A DNA stretch of 64,000 bases from Exiguobacterium oxidotolerans JCM 12280 (GCF_000702625.1 NZ_JNIS01000001.1:992001-1056000); one strand, 5' to 3'. Positions 43,963-52,972 are shown, counted from the first letter of the stretch. Notes: generated by a model from the letters alone, not told the origin. Numbers and translations: made by a program.

Positions 43963-44412
43963 ATGAACGCACCGACATTTACGTTACCGAACGCCCATGG
44001 CGAAAACATTTCACTCGCCGATTATCGTGGTAAGAAAGTCATTCTCTACTTCTATCCGAAAGACTCGACACCGGGTTGTACGACGGAAGCCTGTGACTTC
44101 CGTGACGCGACGGACGCCTTCGCGGCTGAAAATACCGTCATCCTCGGCATCTCCGCTGACAGTCAAAAACGGCATCAAAACTTTATCTCAAAATATGAAC
44201 TTCCGTTTCAACTTCTCTCCGATGTCGATCATACGGTCTGCGAACAATATGGGGTCTGGCAACTCAAAAAGAACTACGGCAAGGAATATTATGGGATCGT
44301 CCGTTCAACGTTTTTAGTTGATGAGGCGGGTGAATTAATCCAAGAATGGCGGAGCGTTAAAGTTAAAGATCATGTTTCTGAAGCCTTAAACTACGTAAAA
44401 TCACTTGATTAA
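43963..44412 (+). CDS. bcp: Thiol peroxidase of the Bcp/PrxQ type
   Basis: A 149-residue peroxiredoxin that reduces hydroperoxides. The peroxidatic and resolving cysteines lie in STPGCTTEACDFRD (C-x4-C, about residues 44-49), the classic PrxQ pattern. The preceding KKVILYFYPKD and later GVWQLKKNYGKEYYGIVRST are family blocks. Length is typical (about 150). It forms an operon with the upstream lipoprotein gene. Repeat D begins 36 bp after the stop. Confidence 0.94.
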   Translation: MNAPTFTLPNAHGENISLADYRGKKVILYFYPKDSTPGCTTEACDFRDATDAFAAENTVILGISADSQKRHQNFISKYELPFQLLSDVDHTVCEQYGVWQLKKNYGKEYYGIVRSTFLVDEAGELIQEWRSVKVKDHVSEALNYVKSLD

Positions 44413-44420
44413 AAAGAAAA

Positions 44421-44444
44421 ACACGTTACTGATGTAGCCTGTTT
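44421..44444 (+). terminator. Hairpin at left flank of repeat D
   Basis: The 24 bases 44421-44444 (ACACGTTACTGATGTAGCCT then GTTT) match 46468-46491 at 21 of 24 positions on the far side of repeat D. As a hairpin it is weak (ACACG and TGT ends), presumably eroded. Confidence 0.5.
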
Positions 44445-44743
44445 CAATGTAGACAAACTCTTATGAAGAGTGAATATGCTATAACGAGAGGCAAAGTTCG
44501 CGCTTCCCTGTCTCGCCTCGTCTTCAAAGCGGCAATCGGTCGCGGTTCTAAACGATTCGAGACGGATTGCGCTCTAAAACGTCTCCATGCCCGGCTTTCC
44601 GTCACGGTATTAGCTAAAAAGCGTCATGTTTCGTTGACTCCTACGGGAAAAATTGCGTTTTTAACGCACGTTCTGATATGCTCCCCAAAAAGTAGACAGT
44701 TGAAATAAGAAAAACTGTTTACTTTTGAAAGGAGCTTTTTTCT

Positions 44744-45418
44744 ATGTCCAAATTCAAGCGTTCCGCTAGTGAAAAACTATATGCCATCCAAACTTATGAA
44801 GAAGGAGTGTCCACGTTGTGGGAAGTCGCAAGACTCTTCGGGGTCACACAATCGACCCTACTCAGATGGAGACAGATGTATCGTCAAGGCGGTATCTCAG
44901 CTTTGGAGAAACGGTCGGTATGCACGAAGTATTCCAATGAGTTTAAAGAGCGAGCCGTACGCGACGTGCTAGAAAAAGGTGAGCCCGTCATGGACGTCAT
45001 CATAAAATTAAACATCTCCAGTGCAAGCGTACTCAGACGTTGGATTTCAAACTATAATGGTCGTAGTGAAGACACACTACTAAAGGAGCGATTCGCTATG
45101 ACCAGAGGAAGAATCACGACATTCGAAGAACGCGTTAGTATAGTCAGCGACTGTCTTAAAAATGGAAAGAAGTATAAAGAAACTGCGAAGACCCACCGGG
45201 TCTCCTACCAACAAATCTACAAGTGGGTTCAAAAGTATGAAAAGAATGGGATTGACGGACTGATGGATAGCCGTGGACGTACGAAACCGTTTGAGGAACT
45301 GACGGACGTGGAACGCCTCTCCATCGAGATGAAAAAGATTGAGCAAGAGAACGAGCTTCTTCGAATGGAAAATGAGTTCTTAAAAAAGCTAGAGGAGTTC
45401 GAAAGGGGGAGAGGTTAG
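44744..45418 (+). CDS. IS3-family OrfA
   Basis: A 224-residue DNA-binding protein, longer than a usual OrfA because it holds several helix-turn-helix units: STLWEVARLFGVTQSTLLRW (about 21-40), VMDVIIKLNISSASVLRRW (about 82-100) and YKETAKTHRVSYQQIYKW (about 140-157). A leucine-zipper-like tail (MKKIEQENELLRMENEFL) ends it. Near the end, A-AAA-AAG (45382-45388) in the right frame is a classic -1 slippery heptamer, and an SD-like GGGGGAGAGG lies downstream. Confidence 0.88.
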   Translation: MSKFKRSASEKLYAIQTYEEGVSTLWEVARLFGVTQSTLLRWRQMYRQGGISALEKRSVCTKYSNEFKERAVRDVLEKGEPVMDVIIKLNISSASVLRRWISNYNGRSEDTLLKERFAMTRGRITTFEERVSIVSDCLKNGKKYKETAKTHRVSYQQIYKWVQKYEKNGIDGLMDSRGRTKPFEELTDVERLSIEMKKIEQENELLRMENEFLKKLEEFERGRG

Positions 45419-45432
45419 ACCAAGTCCGAAAT

Positions 45433-46296
45433 TTGGATAAGTACAAGGCTATACAATCGTTGGCGGACCAGTTCGGCTATTCGATTGTCGCCCTCTGTCG
45501 TTTTGCGGACGTATCCCGTGCTGCCTATTATAAATGGTTAAATCGTGTACCGACGGTACGCGAAGAAGAGAACATCATGATCATTGAAGAGCTGACATCT
45601 ATTCATGAGTCGGTAGATGGAGTCTATGGATGTGAACGAATGGTCTTGAATCTAGATCGCCAATTTAACAGAACGGTTAATCATAAACGGGTTCGTCGCT
45701 TGATGCGAATCGCCGGCATTCGTTGCGTCATTCGTCGAACACGACCGAAATATATGAGAACCATACCCGGACAAACGGCAGAAAATCTTCTGAATCGTGA
45801 ATTCCATGCGGAAAAACCGAATCAGAAATGGTTAACAGATATCACGGAATTCAAATACGGCACCTCAAAAAAGGCTTATTTAAGTGCAATTCTCGATTTG
45901 TATGATGGATCAATTCGTTCATTTGTGCTAAGTCGTTCGAATAACAGTCAGCTCGTCTTCGATACGCTAAAACTCGCCTTGGATGATGATCCTGGTAGCT
46001 TCCCTCTTCTTCATAGTGACCGTGGGTTTCAATATACGTCAAATGCCTTTCATCATATGACTCAACAAGCTGGGATCACACAAAGCATGTCCCGTGCCGG
46101 TAAATGCATCGATAATGGTCCAATCGAATCTTTTTGGGGAGCGCTAAAGTGTGAAAGCTACTATCTTCATACATTCGAGGAGTTCGATGAACTCCACGAT
46201 GCAATCCGACGCTACATTCGATTTTATAATGAGCTGCGGTATCAAAAACGATTAAACGGCTTAAGTCCGCTGGAATTCAGGGCTCAAGCCGTTTAA
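45433..46296 (+). CDS. IS3-family OrfB transposase (DDE)
   Basis: As a separate frame it would start at TTG (45433), but the frame is open back to the slippery site at 45388, so the active protein is probably an OrfAB fusion of about 517 residues. The rve-type core shows WLTDITEF (first Asp), LHSDRGFQYTS (second Asp) and GPIESFWGALKCE (Glu). HTH_21-like part RAAYYKWL at the N-terminus. No internal stop, so it looks functional. Confidence 0.9.
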   Translation: MDKYKAIQSLADQFGYSIVALCRFADVSRAAYYKWLNRVPTVREEENIMIIEELTSIHESVDGVYGCERMVLNLDRQFNRTVNHKRVRRLMRIAGIRCVIRRTRPKYMRTIPGQTAENLLNREFHAEKPNQKWLTDITEFKYGTSKKAYLSAILDLYDGSIRSFVLSRSNNSQLVFDTLKLALDDDPGSFPLLHSDRGFQYTSNAFHHMTQQAGITQSMSRAGKCIDNGPIESFWGALKCESYYLHTFEEFDELHDAIRRYIRFYNELRYQKRLNGLSPLEFRAQAV

Positions 46297-46461
46297 AAAA
46301 TTTATATTATTTGACCTGTCTACTTGACGGGGAGCAGTTCATTCAGAGGCAGGCAAGACCCTGCTCCTTGTCCGTTAGGATCAAGGAGCAACGGCTTGCG
46401 CCTCGCCCGAGGAAAGCAACGAAAAAAGACGCTTTCATCTTCCGATATCACTTTGTCTACA

Positions 46462-46494
46462 CGCTGACCACGTTACGGATGTAGCGTGTTTTTT
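46462..46494 (+). terminator. Terminator at right flank of repeat D
   Basis: ACACGCT, including the last bases of the repeat (46459-46465), pairs with AGCGTGT (46483-46489), followed by six T residues. The region resembles the hairpin left of the repeat. Confidence 0.7.
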
Positions 46495-46787
46495 AATTTT
46501 ACAATCATTTTATCGCTACCAATTTTATCCTTTCATAAATTTTTTTCACACAAAAAACCTTGGTATTGCTCATATTTTTAATAATTTTGAAATAATCTGA
46601 AAATATTCTATTGATTTTTCTGAATATTGTATTTATTATTAGAAACAAGTTGATCCGGTGCTTTCCTTCAACAAAAGTAAAAGGCGATGACCCCTCTTAT
46701 TTTTTTCATAGGACACCGGATCGCTCTAACTATCGGGTACTCATTTTATCATCATATATATTTATTCTTGGGAGGGAACTTATTATT

Positions 46788-48437
46788 ATGAAAAAGAAAA
46801 AAACACTTGCACTCGTTGGTGCGCTAACAATCGCAGGATCGAGTTTGGCAGCTTGTTCATCAACAGATGACTCGAAAGACACATCAGGCTCGAAAGACAC
46901 TGCAAAATCAGATGACAAGCAAGTCCTGAATTTAACAAGCGGATCAGACATCCCGGCACTTAGCCCGACAGTCGCGACAGACTCTGTTTCTTTCACAGTT
47001 TTAAACAACGTTCAAGAAGGTCTTTTCCGTCTTGATGAAAACCAAGAGCCGACACCAGGTGTTGCAGAAAGTGTTGACGTCTCGGAAGATGGACTTACAT
47101 ACACATTCAAATTACGCGATTCAAAATGGTCTGACGGCAGCGATGTCACAGCAAAAGACTTCGAATATGCTTGGAAACGTGTCCTCGACCCTGATAGCGG
47201 TTCGCAATATGCTTATATCATGTATGTCATCGATGGAGCGGAAGGCTACAACACTGGTAAAGGGAAAGCGGAAGATGTCGGTGTCAAAGCAGTCGATGAC
47301 AAGACACTCGAAGTTAAGTTGACACAACCTGCAGACTACTTCAAAGCCTTGACTGGATTCGGTTCATTCATGCCGCTTAAGCAGGAATTCGTTGAAGAAA
47401 AAGGTAAAGATTTCGCGAAAGATCCTGAGAACTTCCTTTACAACGGTCCATTCCAACTAACAGACTGGAAAACAGAAGTCGGTTGGTCGTACAAAAAGAA
47501 CGACCAGTATTGGGATGCTGACTCAGTTAAACTTGAAGAAGTTAACTACAAAGTCGTTAAAGAAGTTTCAACGGCTGTCAATTTGTATGAAAAAGGTGAC
47601 ATCGATACAGTTGGTTTGACAAGCGAATTCGTCGATCAATATAAAGATGATGAAGATTTCCAAACACGTCTCGATGCATCGATGTACTATATCCAAATGA
47701 ACTTCAAAAACGAATTGCTCAAAAATAAAGATATCCGTAAAGCGATCGACTCAGGATATGACAAAGAACAGATGGCGAAAGTCCTCTTAAACAACGGCTC
47801 AATCCCGGCATACTACTATGTCCCGCAAGAATTCGCAAAAGGACCGGACGGAAAAGACTTCCGCGACGGCAACGAAGGCTTCGGTTCATTCGATGCTTCA
47901 TCTGCAAAAGCATCATTCGAAAAAGGTCTAAAAGCAGAAGGCAAAGACAAAGTTAAACTCGAGCTTCTCTCATATGATGATGATAACTCGAAAAAAATCT
48001 CTGAATACCTCAAAGGGGAATGGGAGAAAAACCTTCCTGGTCTTGAAGTAACAATCAAGCAGCAGCCGTTCAAAAACAAATTAGATCTTGAATCGAAAGG
48101 TGAATTCGAACTTTCATTCGCTGGTTGGGGACCTGACTACCAGGATCCAATGACGTTCCTCGACATGTGGATGACTGGTGGACCGTATAACCGTGGTAAG
48201 TACTCAAGCGACAAGTACGATTCACTTATCAAATCTGCAATGAAAGACGCCAATGCCGAAACACGTTGGCAGTCATTGAAAGATGCTGAAAAAGTCTTAC
48301 TCGAAGACGATCAAGCCATCTCTGTTATGTACCAACGTGGAGCTTCCCTCTTACGTAAACCTTACGTTAAAGGAATCGTCAACCACAAAGTCGGAGCGGA
48401 TACTTCGTTCAAATGGACATACATCGAAGGAAGATAA
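46788..48437 (+). CDS. Oligopeptide ABC transporter substrate-binding lipoprotein (OppA-like)
   Basis: A 549-residue lipoprotein starting MKKKKTLALVGALT (46788; GGGAGGGAA upstream); a longer in-frame start at 46611 has no ribosome site. Lipobox SSLAACSS (Cys about 24). Mature part is an SBP_bac_5 domain: FNVQEGLFR-type start (NNVQEGLFRLDE), KWSDGSDVTAKDFEYAWKR (about 120), and FAGWGPDYQDPMTFLDMW (about 440). No permease or ATPase gene follows; a terminator does, so this is a lone binding protein sharing a transporter elsewhere. Typical preference would be oligopeptides. Confidence 0.92.
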   Translation: MKKKKTLALVGALTIAGSSLAACSSTDDSKDTSGSKDTAKSDDKQVLNLTSGSDIPALSPTVATDSVSFTVLNNVQEGLFRLDENQEPTPGVAESVDVSEDGLTYTFKLRDSKWSDGSDVTAKDFEYAWKRVLDPDSGSQYAYIMYVIDGAEGYNTGKGKAEDVGVKAVDDKTLEVKLTQPADYFKALTGFGSFMPLKQEFVEEKGKDFAKDPENFLYNGPFQLTDWKTEVGWSYKKNDQYWDADSVKLEEVNYKVVKEVSTAVNLYEKGDIDTVGLTSEFVDQYKDDEDFQTRLDASMYYIQMNFKNELLKNKDIRKAIDSGYDKEQMAKVLLNNGSIPAYYYVPQEFAKGPDGKDFRDGNEGFGSFDASSAKASFEKGLKAEGKDKVKLELLSYDDDNSKKISEYLKGEWEKNLPGLEVTIKQQPFKNKLDLESKGEFELSFAGWGPDYQDPMTFLDMWMTGGPYNRGKYSSDKYDSLIKSAMKDANAETRWQSLKDAEKVLLEDDQAISVMYQRGASLLRKPYVKGIVNHKVGADTSFKWTYIEGR

Positions 48438-48452
48438 GGATACACGATCTTT

Positions 48453-48488
48453 AAAGGCCAGCCTCGCTTTACGCGGGTCTGGTCTTTT
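48453..48488 (+). terminator. Terminator of the oppA-like gene
   Basis: AAAGGCCAG ... CTGGTCTTT arms with inner CTCGC/GCGGG pairs, ended by seven T residues. Confidence 0.8.
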
Positions 48489-48715
48489 TTTCCATATGGG
48501 GCGAATGTACTGTTTTTTAGATATTGATTAAAAAGTGGTAACATTCTGTTTTCATTTGTATTACTTCCATTTATACTTATCCAGAAGAAACTAAATTCAC
48601 TTTTTTTTACAATAATTCGCGGTAATTCTTCAGATTTAATGAAAAAGTGCCGATACATTCTATATAGAGGACTTTTGCCTCAACACTACAGTCATTTAGG
48701 AAGGAGGACTCATCT
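48489..48715. other. AT-rich intergenic region
   Basis: No gene seen. It contains GCCGATAC at about 48650, like a sigma-D -10 box, but without a matching -35. It ends in the strong ribosome site GGAAGGAGG of the next gene. Confidence 0.4.
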
Positions 48716-49366
48716 TTGAAACAACGTGTACTGACGAGTCAACAAACATTCACAGAAGAACAAATCGAGATGATTGAAGCCATCCGTGCAGTCGGCGAAC
48801 TGATTCAAGACCGGCCACGCCGGACGATCTACCGCCGCTACGCCGTTGTCCATGGTTGGCCATTGCCTGAAAACATCATCCGTCAATTTGGTTCGTGGCC
48901 GGAAGCTTTATCTGCCGCAGGTTTTGAATGGCACATCGATCAGCAACCGGAAGAGCTGGAGCGGGCACCGAAATATACGAAAGATGAAATTCTAAAATCT
49001 TTCCACCGCTATGCAAAAGATGTCGGTTCGACGATTACCTTGAAGAAGTACCAAATTTGGCGGAAATCGGTCCACCATGCACCGAGCCACTATCATATCG
49101 TGAAGATGTTTGGTTCTTGGCATGATGCCTGCACAGCAGCAGGACTCGAAGCAAGCGTCACGTATTCAAAAGCAGAGCTTGCTGCATCACTTCGACAAGC
49201 AATTGAAGAAGTCGGCTTCTCATTGTCTTTCGAAGCTTATCGTGAGTGGGCGAAGCGAAACAACAAACCGTCTACAAAAGCTTTACTTCATCGTTACGGC
49301 TCATGGTCGGCAGCCATCCATGCCATTGAAAGTGAAATTCGTTCGAGCAAACAACAAGCCCAGTAA
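48716..49366 (+). CDS. Protein made of three homing-endonuclease-associated repeats
   Basis: A 216-residue protein beginning with TTG (48716), chosen because GAAGGAGG lies 6-7 bp before it. It is made of three repeats of about 60 residues: about 14-70 (ending IRQFGSWPEALSAAGF), 86-144 (YTKDEILKSFHRYAKDVG ... FGSWHDACTAAGL) and 149-205 (YSKAELAASLRQAIEEVG ... YGSWSAAIHAI). This is the pattern of the 'homing endonuclease associated repeat', thought to bind DNA. No HNH or GIY-YIG nuclease domain is present, so it is likely a DNA-binding protein of unknown target. The next gene-free stretch holds repeat E. Confidence 0.78.
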   Translation: MKQRVLTSQQTFTEEQIEMIEAIRAVGELIQDRPRRTIYRRYAVVHGWPLPENIIRQFGSWPEALSAAGFEWHIDQQPEELERAPKYTKDEILKSFHRYAKDVGSTITLKKYQIWRKSVHHAPSHYHIVKMFGSWHDACTAAGLEASVTYSKAELAASLRQAIEEVGFSLSFEAYREWAKRNNKPSTKALLHRYGSWSAAIHAIESEIRSSKQQAQ

Positions 49367-49407
49367 TTAAGATTATGCATTCATTCACTTCTATTTCTTT
49401 TACAATC

Positions 49408-49440
49408 AGGCACGCCGGTCGGTCTTCGACTTGTGTGTTT
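49408..49440 (+). terminator. Possible terminator after the three-repeat protein gene
   Basis: CACG ... GTGTG arms with inner GTC-TTC-GAC, followed by seven T residues. The stem is imperfect. Confidence 0.45.
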
Positions 49441-49503
49441 TTTTGTTTCGTTCATCGAAAATCATCTCAAAAAAATACTTTTTCTAAGAAGTGAATGTCA
49501 GAC

Positions 49504-49866
49504 TGTAGACAACATCCTATCGGGAGATCAAGCGTCTTTTTTCGTTGCTTTCCTCGGGCGAGGCGCAAGCCATTGCTCCTTGATCCTCACGGACAACGAA
49601 CAGGGTCTTGCCCGCCTCTGAAAGTGTGTTAAAAGCGCACTTTTCCCCGTAGGAGTCAACGAAACGTGACGCTTTTTAGGGAATACCGTGACTAAAAAGT
49701 CGGGCATGCAGACGGTTTAGAGCGCAAGTCGTCTCGAATCGCCTTACAACCGCGAAAAGCAATCGATCGCACCCCTGTAGCCTTGCTGTAGCGGCGCGGA
49801 AGATTGCTGCTTTGAAAACGAGGAACAGAAAGACACTTCTCTTGCCGAACACTCGGTTGTCTGCCC
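49504..49866 (-). repeat. Structured interspersed repeat, copy E (363 bp, reverse orientation)
   Basis: Read on the minus strand, it begins GGGCAGACAA (degenerate left end, about 49857-49866) and ends TTGTCTACA (49504-49512). The core is well kept: AAGCGTC, TTTCGTTG, CCT-CGGG with partners, and the nested arm with GTCC-GTGA-GGAT. It contains the longer variable middle section also seen in D and F. It lies between the convergent three-repeat protein and GGDEF genes. The only copy in reverse orientation. Confidence 0.82.
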
Positions 49867-49871
49867 ACTAA

Positions 49872-49901
49872 AAAACCGCCACCTGAACAGGTAGCGGTTT
49901 T
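49872..49901. terminator. Terminator of the diguanylate cyclase gene, beside repeat E
   Basis: AAAACCGC-ACCT (49872-49884) pairs with AGGT-GCGGTTTT (49889-49901), loop GAAC; T-runs on both strands. Confidence 0.8.
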
Positions 49902-49904
49902 ACT

Positions 49905-51599
49905 TCAAATGACTTTTTCTTTCCATTCTTGATAAGACGCAACACGATCACGCCCCTGGAATTTAGCCCCTACGTACATCGCACGGTCCGCATTTCGAAT
50001 CAGGCTCGCCAGATCGCCTAACTCTTTCAACGTATCGACTCCGATACTAGCCGTGATCTCTAACGAATGGCCGGATACTTCGATTGGATTGGTGTGTAGC
50101 GTCTCCCGGATGCGCTCCGCAACGATTCGTGCCGATTCGATGTCCGTATTCGGTAATAACACGACGAACTCTTCCCCACCGTACCGCGCGACAAGGTCTG
50201 TGATGCGTGTCGCCTGCATCAAGAGTTTAGCGACCTCGAACAATACAACATCTCCGATTTCGTGACCATGGGTATCATTGATTTGCTTAAAGTGATCCAA
50301 GTCGATCATCAATGCTGAGAATGGATATAAATCCTTTTGCTTGATTCGTCGATCGCCCCACTCTTGCAAGGCACGGTAGTTCGGTAATTTTGTCATGGCA
50401 TCCGTTCGACTATCGGTTAAGAGATGTTGCCGTTCTTGAGCCCGTTCAACGGCCCAGGACAACACACGTAATGCACGATACAGCTCATAACCAAGGTCTT
50501 TTGTGAATTCGCCACTTGCTTCAGATGCTAGGAATAATGAACAATTGATGGTTTCTGTTGCCTCCGGCTTGATGAACAGGATTGATTGTGTATCTTCAGG
50601 AAGGCAATCATAAAGACGAATGTCCCATTCCTGTTGCATGCCATAAAGAAGGACTTCCTCTTTTTCAATCAATTCTTCGATGATAATGCCTTCGACGTCA
50701 TCCGCTTTTAATTTCCGACCATCTTTCAATGAATAATAGACCGTCTTTCCTTCTCCAAAATCAAACTTTATCCAGGCGATATCCGGTTTAACGAATTGAT
50801 TGAGTTGTTTTAAGTAGCGTTCGATGATGAACTGGGCATCCCCGTCTTGCCATGCTGCTTCTTTTAGACGCTCAATCTGTTCCCAGTGTTCAATCCGGTC
50901 ACTCGCATGAACGGAACTGCCGAGCGCACGTTTGATGATGAATAATGCAAATGCCGTCATGACCAACGCACTGATTCCATTGTTTTGGGCCATCAAGGTA
51001 CTAAAGACTCCAAATAACAGTTCTGCCGTAATGACGACTGCTTCAAAACGTAACAACGGTATCATGACGCTGCTCGGGATATTCTCTCCGAGTAAGAAAT
51101 TCGACAATGTGTATTGGAACAAGAGGACGACCCACATGATGCCGACCATCGTCACGAGCGGTACGATATTCCCGATGAGTGAAAATTCTGGACCGTGTGT
51201 TCCACCGAGCGCATTGTAGGCTAAACCTGCCGGCAAAATCAATAAAAGTTCAAGCGTGACGTTGAACGGATAGTTGTGCAACATACGCCGCCGTCCGATT
51301 GCTGTATGAAAAGATCGGAGTTGGTAAATCAGCATCGTCAATTGTCCGACACAAATCGCTGATAACAATCCGTAAGTTAAAAAGGTATACAGGACAAAAC
51401 CAAAGTGGAACGTAAAACTCATATGTCTTCGACGAACTGGGTCGACGACAAAAATCGTCGATAACGCTACTACCAAAAAGAATGTAAAGTAATCGATGCT
51501 GAGGCTGTATCCGTCTGCTCTCGCGATAACATCAAGAACAATCACGACGATAAAGAATACGACCCAACTTCGAAGGAGATATTGTTGAAAACGACGCAC
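49905..51599 (-). CDS. Membrane diguanylate cyclase
   Basis: A 564-residue protein. About eight hydrophobic helices make up the N-terminal 220 residues (a MASE-like membrane sensor), then a middle region (about 235-390) without a recognised fold, then GGDEF (about 395-560). The active site is RYGGEEFVVLLP (about 478), and an RxxD inhibitory site (RITD) stands exactly five residues before GGEEF, so product feedback is likely. Expected activity: c-di-GMP synthesis. Single gene; AAGGGGAA upstream. Confidence 0.9.
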   Translation of the reverse strand: MRRFQQYLLRSWVVFFIVVIVLDVIARADGYSLSIDYFTFFLVVALSTIFVVDPVRRRHMSFTFHFGFVLYTFLTYGLLSAICVGQLTMLIYQLRSFHTAIGRRRMLHNYPFNVTLELLLILPAGLAYNALGGTHGPEFSLIGNIVPLVTMVGIMWVVLLFQYTLSNFLLGENIPSSVMIPLLRFEAVVITAELLFGVFSTLMAQNNGISALVMTAFALFIIKRALGSSVHASDRIEHWEQIERLKEAAWQDGDAQFIIERYLKQLNQFVKPDIAWIKFDFGEGKTVYYSLKDGRKLKADDVEGIIIEELIEKEEVLLYGMQQEWDIRLYDCLPEDTQSILFIKPEATETINCSLFLASEASGEFTKDLGYELYRALRVLSWAVERAQERQHLLTDSRTDAMTKLPNYRALQEWGDRRIKQKDLYPFSALMIDLDHFKQINDTHGHEIGDVVLFEVAKLLMQATRITDLVARYGGEEFVVLLPNTDIESARIVAERIRETLHTNPIEVSGHSLEITASIGVDTLKELGDLASLIRNADRAMYVGAKFQGRDRVASYQEWKEKVI

Positions 51600-51721
51600 G
51601 TTGAGTTCCCCTTCCTAAAAAATTTTTATTTTTTAAGTTTACTGCATTGCACCTAAGAAAATCTTCAAACGCTCTTTTTCCTAGACGGGTTTGTTACAAT
51701 GTAAACAGAGGTGATGAATAC

Positions 51722-52330
51722 ATGAGTACTCAATTTACAAAGGAAGCCTTCGAAGCGTTTGAAATCGAAGGGTTAGAAAACCGGATGGAAGCGATCCGGG
51801 AACGGATACAACCTGTTTTCCGGCAAATCGGCGCTGAAGTCTCACCCGATTTGACAGTCAATCTCGCAGAGGATATGTATGTGCACATTGCACAACATGC
51901 AAGACGCAAGGTAAACCCGCCTAATGATACGTGGATGGCGTTTTCTCCAAACAAACGTGGTTATAAAAAACATCCGCATTTCCAAGTCGGACTCTTCGAT
52001 GATCATTTGTTCATTTGGCTCGCTTATATTTACGAGCTCCCAAATAAACAACAATACGCGACGCAACTTCTTGAGCAACAAAATTTGTTACAGGACTTAC
52101 CGGAGGACTTCGTCATTTCCTACGATCATATGAAAAAAGAAGCCGTTCGTGTGACTGATGCAAACCTTGAACAAGGATTAGTTCGTTTTCGTGATGTAAA
52201 AAAAGCTGAATTTTTAATCGGACGGCATGTTTCCGCCCAAAAAGTCAGCACAATGTCCCATGATGCATTACTTGAATTGATTCGAAATACCTATGACCAT
52301 CTCGTGCCGGTCTATAAAAAGGTTAAATAA
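51722..52330 (+). CDS. UPF0637 family protein (YktB-like)
   Basis: A 202-residue cytoplasmic protein starting MSTQFTKEAFEAFEIEGLE (51722; GAGGTGATG upstream). A longer frame to 51647 has no ribosome site. Blocks such as DTWMAFSPNKRGYKKHPHF and GLFDDHLFIWLAYIYELPNK (about 70-110) are typical of Bacillus YktB/UPF0637. Function unknown. It ends in a bidirectional terminator. Confidence 0.85.
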   Translation: MSTQFTKEAFEAFEIEGLENRMEAIRERIQPVFRQIGAEVSPDLTVNLAEDMYVHIAQHARRKVNPPNDTWMAFSPNKRGYKKHPHFQVGLFDDHLFIWLAYIYELPNKQQYATQLLEQQNLLQDLPEDFVISYDHMKKEAVRVTDANLEQGLVRFRDVKKAEFLIGRHVSAQKVSTMSHDALLELIRNTYDHLVPVYKKVK

Positions 52331-52359
52331 AAAGGATGGCCTATAAGGTCATCCTTTTT
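52331..52359. terminator. Bidirectional terminator between yktB-like and secreted protein genes
   Basis: AAAGGATG (52331-52338) pairs with CATCCTTT (52350-52357) with a small CCT/AGG inner stem; A-run and T-run on the two sides. Confidence 0.8.
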
Positions 52360-52363
52360 CTCA

Positions 52364-52873
52364 TTAGTTATATTTTACTAGAATTGACATGACTTGTGTA
52401 CGGTCAGAATTTAAATTTAGATAAATGTTGACCTTTTTCGCTGAAACGGTCATCGTGTTGAACATTGGATCAAGTTTAGCGGTTGGATACGCTTTTTTTA
52501 CTTCCTTGACAGAAATCGTACGTTTGACCATTTTCGGATCATAAACGATGGCTGAAACTTTTGCTTTACTATCTTTTACGCCGTACGTCGAACAATAATG
52601 AACGGAACGATCGGGTGTCATAAGCCCGTTACCACTTTGGCACCAGTTCGAATTTTTTTCACCTTTATATGCACTATGTACCTGTGCGAGTGTCGTTCGG
52701 TTAAGTTTAACGTTTTTGTCGAGTGACTTAGCATAACCAGCATTTTTCTTAATATGTTGAAGCCAATTGACATCCGTTGGTTTCGTTGCTTCTGCTGATT
52801 GATTATATGAAGTGCCTGACACGACGCTGACGGCAAGAGCTGCTGTTAAGATAAGTCCTAAGATTCGTTTCAT
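52364..52873 (-). CDS. Secreted protein of unknown function
   Basis: A 169-residue protein with a signal peptide (MKRILGLILTAALAVSVVSG; cleavage probably near residue 28). The mature part (about 140 residues) is basic with two cysteines (NWCQSGNG, HYCSTYG), which could form a disulfide. The C-terminal half has a repeating beta pattern (VSAIVYDPKMV, VNIYLNLN). No family is recognised with confidence. AGGAGGTAA upstream. Confidence 0.7.
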   Translation of the reverse strand: MKRILGLILTAALAVSVVSGTSYNQSAEATKPTDVNWLQHIKKNAGYAKSLDKNVKLNRTTLAQVHSAYKGEKNSNWCQSGNGLMTPDRSVHYCSTYGVKDSKAKVSAIVYDPKMVKRTISVKEVKKAYPTAKLDPMFNTMTVSAKKVNIYLNLNSDRTQVMSILVKYN

Positions 52874-52972
52874 GGTGTTACCTCCTAAAAATCCTTTGTT
52901 AAATAACTCATTCCCCCATTTCTCAAAAAATACTCATCTTCCATACATTTTTTAGAAAAATATTTTAAAAAA

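Larger units (their letters stand above)
44674..46341 (+). mobile_element. IS3-family insertion sequence (1,668 bp)
   Basis: Left end TGATATGCTCCCC-AAAA-AGTAGACAG and right end (inward) TGAACTGCTCCCC-GTCA-AGTAGACAG. The 3-bp direct repeat TTC flanks it (44671-44673 and 46342-46344). It carries orfA and orfB in overlapping -1 frames with a slippery site. Both frames look intact, so it may be active. It interrupts repeat D. A lone related end lies at 3216. Confidence 0.9.
44448..46461 (+). repeat. Structured interspersed repeat, copy D, split by IS3 (about 343 bp without the IS)
   Basis: Left part 44448-44673 and right part 46345-46461. Ends TGTAGACAA and TTGTCTACA are intact. The 5' hairpin reads ACTCTT-ATG-AAGAGT (44457-44471), a paired change relative to ACGCTT ... 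AAGCGT in copy B, which supports selection for structure. The IS3 sits between the GTGCG-type hairpin and the GAGGC arm, with TTC duplicated. Confidence 0.85.

Noticed and set aside
46611-46787. N-terminal extension of the OppA-like protein
   Set aside because: The upstream in-frame part has no ribosome site and would bury the signal peptide; the lipobox protein starts at 46788.
48640-48660. Sigma-D promoter (GCCGATAC) before the three-repeat protein gene
   Set aside because: The -10-like box is good but no TAAA-type -35 stands 15-16 bp upstream.
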